Shown here piece after piece: positions 1-6,643 of a stretch of DNA of 64,000 nt; within the stretch, counting starts at the first letter, position 1, and every line of letters begins with the position of its first letter. Made by a program: the position numbers and the translations under genes. The notes under the pieces are model-generated. The model was given only the letters and a program-made list of their open reading frames with translations. It was not told the origin of the DNA and ran no database searches. Source of the stretch: Streptomyces sp. 15-116A (GTDB lineage: Bacteria; Actinomycetota; Actinomycetes; Streptomycetales; Streptomycetaceae); contig NZ_JAOCQE010000004.1 of the NCBI RefSeq assembly GCF_025290915.1, positions 1-64,000 of the forward strand, given 5' to 3'.

Positions 1-1026
1 GCCGCCCTGCGCGGCCGGGGCGCTGTCGGCGTCCTGGTTCCGCTCGGCCTGCGGGCGCCGCGCGCGGTACGCGGCCCGGTAGGCGGCCGGAGAAGAACCC
101 AGCTGCCGCCGGAAGTGCCCGCGCAGCGCGACCGGCGAGCGGAAGCCGCAGCGGCCGGCGACCTCGTCCACCGAGTAGTCGGAGGTCTCCAGCAGCCGCT
201 GCGCCTGCAGCACCCGCTGGGTGATCAGCCACTGCAGCGGCGCGCTGCCGGTCAGCGAGCGGAAGCGGCGGTCGAACGTACGCCGGCTCATGTACGCGCG
301 TGCCGCCAGCGTCTCCACGTCGAACTGCTCGTGGAGGTGCTCCAGCGCCCAGGCGACGACCTCGGCGAGCGGGTCGGCGCCGATCTCCTCGGGTAAAGAG
401 CGGTCCAGGTAGCGTTCCTGGCCTCCGCTCCGGCGAGGCGGCACCACCAGGCGGCGGGCGAGCGCGCCGGCCGCCTCGTTGCCGTGGTCCGTGCCCGCCG
501 ATGTCAGCACGTCGCCGTCGTCCACGAAGAGTTCGCGTGGATCGACGTGCACCGACGGATAGCGTTTCGCCAGCGTCGGCGCGTACATCCAGTGCGTGGT
601 CGCCGGACGGCCGTCCAGCAGTCCCGCCGCCGCGAGGACGAACGCGCCGGTGCACAGCCCGACGATGCGTGCGCCCTCCTCGTGGGCCCGGCGCAGTGCG
701 TCGAGCGCCTCCTGAGGCGGTGGTGAGGTGATCGAGCGCCAGGCCGGTACGACGACCGTGCCCGCGCGGGAGATCGCCTCCAGGCCGTGTGGCGCGGTGA
801 GTTCCAGGCCCCCTGTGGTCCGCAGCGGGCCTTCCTCGCCGCCGCACACCAGCAGGCGGTAGCGCGGTACGCCGGCGTCCTGGCGGTCAACCCCGAACAC
901 CGACAACGGTATGGAACTCTCGAAAATGGGGCCGCCGCTGAACAGCAGCACCGCGACGATCTCCTTGCGGCGTCGCCCGGCGAGTTTCCGGGCCGCGGTC
1001 TCCGTGGCAGTGGAGTCGTGGCTCAT
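1..1026 (-). CDS. adpA: AraC-family master developmental regulator AdpA (BldH), 3' end cut by window edge
   Basis: AdpA is the pleiotropic transcription factor that switches on aerial growth and secondary metabolism in Streptomyces. 342 codons are visible. The N-terminal half is a DJ-1/PfpI (GATase1-like) dimerisation domain containing GLCTGAFVLAAAGLLDGR; the C-terminal half has the two AraC helix-turn-helix motifs, including MSRRTFDRRFRSLTG and CGFRSPVALRGHFRRQLG. The ATG at 1026 follows a GAGGGGG ribosome site. A TTA codon lies in the inter-domain linker. The protein closely follows the AdpA sequences I remember, except that SAGT (ending at residue 179) runs directly into DHGNEAA, so about 13 residues normally present (AAGIDLCLHIVRT in orthologues, from memory) are missing without loss of frame. 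About 40-50 C-terminal residues lie outside the window. Identity is very secure; the effect of the deletion is inferred. Confidence 0.95.
   Translation of the reverse strand, partial: MSHDSTATETAARKLAGRRRKEIVAVLLFSGGPIFESSIPLSVFGVDRQDAGVPRYRLLVCGGEEGPLRTTGGLELTAPHGLEAISRAGTVVVPAWRSITSPPPQEALDALRRAHEEGARIVGLCTGAFVLAAAGLLDGRPATTHWMYAPTLAKRYPSVHVDPRELFVDDGDVLTSAGTDHGNEAAGALARRLVVPPRRSGGQERYLDRSLPEEIGADPLAEVVAWALEHLHEQFDVETLAARAYMSRRTFDRRFRSLTGSAPLQWLITQRVLQAQRLLETSDYSVDEVAGRCGFRSPVALRGHFRRQLGSSPAAYRAAYRARRPQAERNQDADSAPAAQGG
394..396 (-). promoter_or_regulatory. Rare TTA leucine codon in adpA (bldA control point)
   Basis: Codon 211 of adpA is TTA, within D-R-S-L-P-E-E. In Streptomyces TTA is read only by the bldA tRNA, and the TTA between the two AdpA domains is the established route of bldA control over development. 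I noticed no other in-frame TTA in the genes of this window on a manual look. Confidence 0.9.
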
Positions 1027-1402
1027 GCTGCTAAGCCCCCCTCGGTGGTCGCGGCTCCTCGGTCGTGTCGCTCCTGCACGTTTCCCCTCGGTTTTGCACG
1101 AGTCCCCCGCCGTAACAGTCAAGATCGAATCTACTGCGTCCGATCGCGCCCGGGTGGCCAGTTCGGCACCCGGCGCATTGTCGACTTGGCAACTTGGCGT
1201 GAAGCATTCGATCACGAAGCGTTGCACTAGGGGAGGGCGCAGGGAAGTGCGCCTTGTCGCAGTGGCCAATCCCCGTAGGGTGCGCAGACCCCCGGCGGCC
1301 CTTTCCGTGCAGGTGGAACAGGGGTTGGGGGGTGCTCACGACAGGGAATGCACAGGAACCGGAAGTTGGCTGAAAAGAGACGGGCTCGTGCGCGGAAACC
1401 GG
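1027..1402 (-). promoter_or_regulatory. Long adpA upstream region with an AdpA-type binding site
   Basis: This 376-bp stretch holds no convincing gene and contains the adpA promoter and leader. At 1155-1164 TGGCCAGTTC matches the published AdpA consensus TGGCSNGWWY at all positions; at 1195-1204 TGGCGTGAAG matches at nine of ten. This is consistent with the known binding of AdpA to its own promoter. At the far end a hairpin (ACCGGTC, 4-nt loop, GACCGGT; 1398-1415) overlaps the stop codon of the preceding gene and may end its transcript. Confidence 0.6.
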
Positions 1403-1783
1403 TCAGCCGACCGGTGTATCTCCGCCGCCGTGCCGTCCGCCCCGGTGAGCGCCACCGCCGGTGCGGTGGGCGGGGGTTCGGGGGCGGTGGTGCCGGCCGC
1501 GGTGGGGTGCGGGGATACCGGGCCGGTCGCCCGCCCGGCCCGTCGGCCGGTCCCCTGACGGCTCCTCCGAGGACTCCCGGGCGGCGGCCCGCGCCGAGCG
1601 GCGGATCAGGAGGTGGCAGGCGCCCGTGACGGCCGCGAGGCCCAGGGCGATGCCGGTGGCGCCGGCCAGGGAGGAGCCGCACCACAGCAGGACGACGGGG
1701 ACGAGCAGACAGCTGAACGCCGCCCAGCGGACCACGTCGGTGATCGCGCGGTCCGCCTCCGGGGCGGGACCGGGTCCGGGCAT
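1403..1783 (-). CDS. Small membrane protein, function unknown
   Basis: This encodes 126 residues from an ATG preceded by AGGGAG. The protein has a short acidic N-terminus, two closely spaced hydrophobic segments (about residues 20-37 and 41-60), and a long cytoplasmic or periplasmic tail rich in Arg, His, Gly and Pro. It lies upstream of adpA on the same strand. I recognise no family; similar small two-helix proteins are common beside adpA in Streptomyces, as far as I recall. The low-complexity tail makes the C-terminal limit uncertain. Confidence 0.6.
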   Translation of the reverse strand: MPGPGPAPEADRAITDVVRWAAFSCLLVPVVLLWCGSSLAGATGIALGLAAVTGACHLLIRRSARAAARESSEEPSGDRPTGRAGDRPGIPAPHRGRHHRPRTPAHRTGGGAHRGGRHGGGDTPVG

Positions 1784-2120
1784 GGTGTGCTCCCTGTGGC
1801 GTGGCTCACGGAGTTCAACGCGCGGCCTCCCCGTCGGTCACTGCGTTTCCCGTGCGGACGACGGGGAAAGAGGCCGGGCACGTCCGGATGCCGGGGAATG
1901 TTGAATCCTGTGCAAACCGCCTGTACAACGCAGCAACCATTGCGTTACGGGCATCCCCTCGTGCATGCTCCGGGGAACCCGCCGCCAGCGTCGGCGGGAT
2001 CTGGGCTTAGGAGGCGTGCCGCCGTACCCTTGGGGGTATGGGGTTGGGAAGACCATTCCCGGACACAGCTCCGCCGCACACTGTCGTCCCCCATAAAAGG
2101 ATCACAACGCCGAGACAGCC
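1784..2120. promoter_or_regulatory. Divergent promoter region with CsoR-like palindrome at 2024-2039
   Basis: This is a non-coding gap between the small membrane protein and the universal stress protein gene. It contains GTACCCTTGGGGGTAT (2024-2039), with TACCC/GGGTA half sites around a 4-bp centre. This looks like the G/C-rich copper-repressor (CsoR) operators of actinobacteria, and lies about 80 bp before the stress-protein start. No other strong structure was seen. Confidence 0.4.
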
Positions 2121-2648
2121 ATGGCCGGTCACGAATTCTTCGAACCCGCGGACCGCAAGCGACCGGTCGCCGACCCCACGGCGGCCGATCCCCTGGCGGC
2201 GGAACAGCCACGCCATTCCTGCGACCCCGCGTTCCGGCACGGAGTGGTCGTCGGCTTCGACGGCTCCACCTCCAGCGAGCGCGCCCTCGCCTACGCGATC
2301 GGCATGGCCCGGCGTTCCGGCTCGGGCCTGATCATCGTTCATGTCGCCAACCGGCTGCCGACCACCGTGTGGGCGGGCTGCGAGCCGCCGGTCTTCGTCG
2401 ATGTGCCGGACCACCGCACCGAGGTGCTGGGGCTGGAGCTGGCGTGTGCGGACTATCTCGCCGAGGTGCCCTGGATCCTGGTCGAGCGCGGCGGCGACAT
2501 CTGCCACGAACTGGAAGAGGTCGGCCGGGAGTACGAGGCCGACGCGATCGTGGTCGGCTCCACGCACGGCATCGTGGGCCGGATCTTCGGCTCGGTCGCG
2601 GGCCGGCTCGCCAAGCGGGCGCAGCGCCCCGTCGTTGTCATTCCGTAA
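2121..2648 (+). CDS. Universal stress protein (UspA family)
   Basis: This is a 175-residue single-domain UspA protein. After about 38 variable N-terminal residues comes the first beta strand and ATP loop (VVVGFDGSTSSERALAYA). The C-terminal nucleotide motif is VGSTHGIVGRIFGSVAG, a variant of the G-x2-G-x9-G-S/T signature of ATP-binding members, followed by the final strand RPVVVIP. Usp proteins are cytoplasmic and help cells survive stress, often by unknown mechanisms. The ATG start has only a weak purine stretch before it. A CsoR-like palindrome lies upstream. Family membership is sure; role and ligand are not. Confidence 0.85.
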   Translation: MAGHEFFEPADRKRPVADPTAADPLAAEQPRHSCDPAFRHGVVVGFDGSTSSERALAYAIGMARRSGSGLIIVHVANRLPTTVWAGCEPPVFVDVPDHRTEVLGLELACADYLAEVPWILVERGGDICHELEEVGREYEADAIVVGSTHGIVGRIFGSVAGRLAKRAQRPVVVIP

Positions 2649-2798
2649 CTCGCCGTTGTCCCAGGTGAGATGAGATCTGGGAAGCGCCGGAACCCTTCTG
2701 CGGATGCTCAAAACTACTGGCGCGTAGAGGTGTTTGTGCCTTTGTGAAGGGCATATATGCCACACCGCACAACTGCACATGCACGAAGGGAGCCCGCC

Positions 2799-3356
2799 GT
2801 GGACAACGACGTCTCTGCGGGAAGCGGAATCACCAGTGTGGCCGGCCGACTCGCCCTGGGTATCACCCTGTTGGCCTTCGGTCTCGGCGCCACCGAGGTC
2901 ATCGACGGCGTGACGGCGGCGGACGCCGGATCCATCGCTCAGTACGTGGGCGGCGTCGCCCTGTTCGTCGTGGGGCTGTTCGCGCTCCGCGAGGGTGACA
3001 TGACCTCCGGGACGGCGTACTCGGTCCTCGGCGCGCTGTGGTTCACCTGGGCGGTGGCGGAGCCGGGCTCCGCGAACGCGTCCGGGATGTTCCTGCTGCT
3101 GTTCGCGCTCGTTGCGCTGACGCTGGCCGCGGCGCCGGGTGACCAACTCGCCAAGGGGACGTACGGGTTGTTCCTGGTGGCGCTGGTGTTGATGGCGGTT
3201 GCCGCGTTCGCCGAGAACGGGAGTCTGGCGAAGGTGGGTGGATGGTTCGCCGTGGCGGCGGGGGTCGTTGCCTGGTATGCGGCGACGGCCGCTGTCGCGA
3301 ACTGGCCGACTGTGGTGCCTCGTCGCGCGGGCCGGGGTGTGACGGCCACCGGCTAG
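2799..3356 (+). CDS. Six-helix membrane protein, GPR1/FUN34/YaaH-like
   Basis: This encodes 185 residues starting at a GTG preceded by GAAGGGAG; the longer in-frame ATG at 2757 has no ribosome site. Six hydrophobic segments cover most of the length, beginning RLALGITLLAFGLGATEVI, with short loops and an Arg-rich tail. Size and topology match the acetate/succinate transporter-like GPR1/FUN34/YaaH family, to which such Streptomyces proteins are usually assigned. However, the classic NPAPLGL motif is not present, so transport of acetate is not supported. It is convergent with glmS, separated by a strong terminator. Confidence 0.65.
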   Translation: MDNDVSAGSGITSVAGRLALGITLLAFGLGATEVIDGVTAADAGSIAQYVGGVALFVVGLFALREGDMTSGTAYSVLGALWFTWAVAEPGSANASGMFLLLFALVALTLAAAPGDQLAKGTYGLFLVALVLMAVAAFAENGSLAKVGGWFAVAAGVVAWYAATAAVANWPTVVPRRAGRGVTATG

Positions 3357-3395
3357 CTGCGCGGGCCGGGAGTTGGGCGGCTCCCGGCGTGTGAG

Positions 3396-3437
3396 AACGG
3401 ACCCCCTGTGTGTGGGTGGCACACGTGGGGGTCCGTT
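3396..3437. terminator. Bidirectional terminator hairpin between convergent genes
   Basis: AACGGACCCCC pairs with GGGGGTCCGTT, and an inner TGTGTG/CACACG block extends the stem. It sits between the convergent membrane-protein gene and glmS and can serve both. Confidence 0.8.
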
Positions 3438-3464
3438 CGGTTGTTCGGCCTGTGCGGGTTGTCT

Positions 3465-3494
3465 GTGGCTGGTCGCGCAGTTCCCCGCGCCCCT
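3465..3494 (+). repeat. Streptomyces 30-bp intergenic hairpin repeat, copy 1
   Basis: The sequence can fold through GGTCGCG/CGCGCCC-type arms around CAGTTCC. It is 29/30 identical, in the opposite orientation, to the copy at 20393-20422. This motif recurs many times at gene ends in Streptomyces genomes (from memory). Confidence 0.7.
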
Positions 3495-3500
3495 AACCCC

Positions 3501-5318
3501 CTACTCGACCGTTACTGACTTGGCCAGGTTCCTGGGCTTGTCGATGTCTCTGCCCAGGGCCAACGCCGTGTGGTACGCGAGGAGTTGGAGGGGGATGCCC
3601 ATCAGGATGGGGTCGAGTTCGTCCTCGTTCTTCGGGACGACGATGGTGTGGTCGGCCTTGGTCTCGGGCTGGTGGGCGACCGCGAGGATCTGGCCGCTGC
3701 GGGCCTTGATCTCCTCCATCGCGGCGCGGTTCTTCTCCAGCAGGTCGTCGTCGGGGACGATCGCGACCGTGGGGAGGGCCGGCTCGATGAGGGCGAGGGG
3801 GCCGTGCTTGAGCTCGGAGGCGGGGTAGGCCTCGGCGTGGATGTACGAGACCTCCTTGAGCTTGAGGGAGGCCTCGCGGGCCACCGGGTAGCCGCGGACG
3901 CGGCCGATGAAGAGCATCGAGCGGGCCTCGGCGTACTTCAGGGCCAGCTGCTTGATGTCCTCCTCCTGCTTGAGGATCTCGGCGATCTGCTCCGGCAGCT
4001 TGCGCAGGCCCTCGATGATCCGCTTGCCGTCGCGGACGGAGAGGTCGCGGGTGCGGCCGAGGTGCAGGGCGAGGAGGGCGAAGGCGACCGTGGTGTTGGT
4101 GAAGCACTTGGTCGACACCACGCAGACCTCGGGGCCCGCGTGGACGTAGATCCCGCCGTCGGCCTCGCGGGCGATCGCCGAGCCGACGACGTTGACCACG
4201 CCGAGGACCCGGGCGCCCTTGCGCTTCAGCTCCTGGACGGCCGCGAGGACGTCGTACGTCTCACCGGACTGGGAGACGGCGACGTACAGGGTGTCGGGGT
4301 CCACGACCGCGTTGCGGTAGCGGAACTCCGAGGCCGGCTCGGCGTCGGCGGGGATGCGGGCCAGCTCCTCGATCATCTGGGCGCCGATCATGCCCGCGTG
4401 GTACGAGGTGCCGCAGCCGAGGATCTTCACGCGGCGGATGCGGCGGGCCTCGCGGGCGTCGAGGTTGAGGCCGCCGAGGTGCACGGTTGAGAAGCGGTCG
4501 TCGATGCGGCCGCGCAGCACGCGGTCCACGGCGTCGGCCTGCTCGTGGATCTCCTTGTGCATGTAGGTGTCGTGGCCGCCCATGTCGTAGGAGGCGGCCT
4601 CCCACTCCACGGTGGTGGGCTCGGCGGTGGTGCGGGTGCCCTCGGTGGTGTAGGTGCGGAAGTCGTCGGCCTTGAGGGTGGCCATCTCGCCGTCGTCGAG
4701 GGTGACGATCTGGCGGGTGTGGGCGACCAGCGCGGCGATGTCCGAGGCGACGAACATCTCCTTCTCGCCGATGCCGAGGACGACCGGCGAGCCGTTGCGG
4801 GCGACGACGATGCGGTCCGGGAAGTCGGCGTGCAGGACGGCGATGCCGTACGTGCCCTCGATGAGGCGCAGGGTCTCGCGGACCTTGTCCTCCAGCTTCT
4901 CCGCCTGCGAGCGGGCGATGAGGTGGACCAGGACCTCGGTGTCCGTCTCGGAGAGGAACTCGACGCCGTCGGCCTCCAGCTTGCGGCGCAGGTCGGCGGC
5001 GTTGTCGATGATGCCGTTGTGGACGACGGCGACCTTGCCCTCGGCGTCCAGGTGCGGGTGGGCGTTGACGTCGGAGGGGGCGCCGTGGGTGGCCCAGCGG
5101 GTGTGGGCTATGCCGGTGGTGCCCTTGAAGCGGGCCGGGACCTTCGCCTCCAGGTCACGCACGCGGCCCTTGGCCTTGACCATCTTCAGGCCGGCCGTCT
5201 TGGGGGACGTGACGACGATGCCCGCCGAGTCGTAGCCCCGGTACTCCAGGCGCTGCAGGCCTTCCAGCAGCAGCGGAGCGACCTCTCGCCTGCCGATGTA
5301 TCCGACGATTCCGCACAT
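3501..5318 (-). CDS. glmS: Glutamine--fructose-6-phosphate aminotransferase (isomerising)
   Basis: This enzyme makes glucosamine-6-phosphate from fructose-6-phosphate and glutamine, the first committed step to UDP-GlcNAc and peptidoglycan. The protein is 605 residues, the normal length. It starts MCGIVGYIGRR, so Cys2 is the N-terminal nucleophile of the class II glutaminase domain; HTRWATHGAPSDVNAHP is typical of that domain. Two SIS domains follow, with CGTSYHAG and SQSGETYDV loops, and the C-terminus ends in KSVTVE. The ATG is 13 bp after the stop of a small upstream gene with which it is probably co-transcribed. A nearby DasR-regulated hexosaminidase makes a local amino-sugar theme. Function is secure. 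Confidence 0.97.
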   Translation of the reverse strand: MCGIVGYIGRREVAPLLLEGLQRLEYRGYDSAGIVVTSPKTAGLKMVKAKGRVRDLEAKVPARFKGTTGIAHTRWATHGAPSDVNAHPHLDAEGKVAVVHNGIIDNAADLRRKLEADGVEFLSETDTEVLVHLIARSQAEKLEDKVRETLRLIEGTYGIAVLHADFPDRIVVARNGSPVVLGIGEKEMFVASDIAALVAHTRQIVTLDDGEMATLKADDFRTYTTEGTRTTAEPTTVEWEAASYDMGGHDTYMHKEIHEQADAVDRVLRGRIDDRFSTVHLGGLNLDAREARRIRRVKILGCGTSYHAGMIGAQMIEELARIPADAEPASEFRYRNAVVDPDTLYVAVSQSGETYDVLAAVQELKRKGARVLGVVNVVGSAIAREADGGIYVHAGPEVCVVSTKCFTNTTVAFALLALHLGRTRDLSVRDGKRIIEGLRKLPEQIAEILKQEEDIKQLALKYAEARSMLFIGRVRGYPVAREASLKLKEVSYIHAEAYPASELKHGPLALIEPALPTVAIVPDDDLLEKNRAAMEEIKARSGQILAVAHQPETKADHTIVVPKNEDELDPILMGIPLQLLAYHTALALGRDIDKPRNLAKSVTVE

Positions 5319-5331
5319 ATTGGGTGTGTTC

Positions 5332-5589
5332 CTAGCCGTAGACGATGCGCCGCAGCTGCCGGAGCGAGAGCTCCGGCGGGGCCACCGCGCGGTATCTGAG
5401 GTCCGCCTCGATCCGTTCGAAGATCGTCGCGTTCACCAGGCCCTGGGCCTGGAGCTCGCGATGGCGGCGACGGACGTACTCCTCGGTCGTCTCGTCGAAG
5501 TAGGCGAGCACGTCCTGGATCACCCGCAGCGCCTCGCCCCGGCTGAGGGGCGTGGACCGCGTCAGATGATCAACAAGTTCGTCGTGCAC
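5332..5589 (-). CDS. Conserved small protein upstream of glmS, function unknown
   Basis: This 85-residue protein starts at a GTG, 8 nt after AGGAT. It is short and charged, predicted mostly helical, with the stretch LSRGEALRVIQDVLAYFDET and a C-terminal LSLRQLRRIVYG. There is no signal peptide or membrane segment. Its stop is 13 bp before the glmS start, so the two are likely an operon and possibly translationally coupled. I cannot name the family; a structural or regulatory partner of GlmS is only a suggestion from position. Confidence 0.65.
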   Translation of the reverse strand: MHDELVDHLTRSTPLSRGEALRVIQDVLAYFDETTEEYVRRRHRELQAQGLVNATIFERIEADLRYRAVAPPELSLRQLRRIVYG

Positions 5590-5628
5590 TCGATGATCCT
5601 GAGGTACCGGAGACTCTGACGCAAGAAT

Positions 5629-5648
5629 TCTGCCCGATTCCGGGCAGA
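5629..5648 (-). terminator. Terminator hairpin after the DUF4429 gene
   Basis: TCTGCCCG pairs perfectly with CGGGCAGA around a 4-nt loop, followed on the minus strand by AATTCTT. It lies just after the DUF4429 stop codon and before the glmS-linked small gene. Confidence 0.7.
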
Positions 5649-5663
5649 GGTGTAGCGGTCCTG

Positions 5664-6563
5664 CTACATGCGCTTGAGGATCGCCTGCTTGGCCAGGGAG
5701 AACTCCTCGTCGGTGAGGATCCCGGAGCGGTGCAGCTCGCCGAGCTCGCGCAGGCGGCGGAGCAGGGCATCGTGGTCGTCCTCGGCGGGAGCGGGGGCGG
5801 GGCTGGTGGGGGCCGGTGCCGGGAGGGCGGCCGCGTCCTGGGAGTGGGGTCCGTCCGCTGCGGCGGCCGGATGGGGGAGGCGGGCCTGGACGGCGGCGGC
5901 GACCAGCGCCATCAGGGGGTCCTTCTTGAAACCCCACAGCTCGACCGCGTTCGGGTCGTACTTGGCGGGCGCCTTGGTGGGCGCGTTCCGGACGTGGAAG
6001 CGCAGATGGCCGTTGTCCAGTCCGGCGGCCGGCTGCCACTCGACGGCGGTGATGTCACCCAGGGCGAGGGTGCGGGTGCCGGCGGCGGCCTTGGCGTCCT
6101 CCGTCTTCCAGTTCCACTCCAGGCGCACGCGCTCCCCGTCGAAGCTCACCGTGCCGTCCCCGGCGGAGACGGACAGCGGCACGGACGGGCCCGGCAGCAG
6201 ATAGGAGTCCACCGGGTCGGACGGCACCTCGTCGAGCAGCAGGGCGTTGCGCACCTCGTCCGTGAAGTACTCCGCGACGCCGTACCGGTCGGACTCCACC
6301 ACGAGCTGGTACGGGTCGTGCGGCTCGGTCAGCCGGCCGCCCGTCGCGTGCAGCAGCGGGTCGGCGCCGTCCCGCAGCCGCAGCCTGAGCCGCCCGGCCT
6401 TCTTGCCGTGCTCGAACGAGATCCCCGCCAACGCGCCCAGCGGGACGACCAGTTCGCCCAGGGTCCGGCGCAGCAGACCCACGCTCTTGTCCCGTCCGGG
6501 GGTCAGCCGGAGCGCATCGCCGTCGAAGGCCCAGGTGCCGTCCTTCTGGATGATTTCCGCCAT
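5664..6563 (-). CDS. DUF4429 domain protein with C-terminal SHOCT motif
   Basis: This encodes 299 residues from the ATG at 6563, giving MAEIIQKDGTW, the usual start of this family. Two tandem beta-rich DUF4429 units (about residues 5-115 and 130-225) are followed by an Ala/Pro-rich linker and a SHOCT helix pair (LRELGELHRSGILTDEEF..AKQAIL) that is often found at protein ends and thought to mediate oligomerisation. The ribosome site is weak. It is divergent from the GH20 gene. Biochemical role is unknown. Confidence 0.8.
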   Translation of the reverse strand: MAEIIQKDGTWAFDGDALRLTPGRDKSVGLLRRTLGELVVPLGALAGISFEHGKKAGRLRLRLRDGADPLLHATGGRLTEPHDPYQLVVESDRYGVAEYFTDEVRNALLLDEVPSDPVDSYLLPGPSVPLSVSAGDGTVSFDGERVRLEWNWKTEDAKAAAGTRTLALGDITAVEWQPAAGLDNGHLRFHVRNAPTKAPAKYDPNAVELWGFKKDPLMALVAAAVQARLPHPAAAADGPHSQDAAALPAPAPTSPAPAPAEDDHDALLRRLRELGELHRSGILTDEEFSLAKQAILKRM

Positions 6564-6594
6564 GGTCTGGATTGTTCCATCCCTCTCGCGAGAG

Positions 6595-6610
6595 AGTGGT
6601 CCAGACCTCT
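6595..6610. promoter_or_regulatory. DasR-responsive element (dre-like) before hexosaminidase
   Basis: AGTGGTCCAGACCTCT matches the DasR consensus AGTGGTCTAGACCACT at 14 of 16 positions. It lies 34 bp before the GH20 start, in the divergent gap with DUF4429. DasR is the GntR-type repressor that senses glucosamine-6-phosphate. A separate perfect palindrome CTCTCGCGAGAG lies just beside it (6583-6594). Confidence 0.75.
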
Positions 6611-6643
6611 TGGAGCGCAACCGCGCACGGAAGGGACACACTT

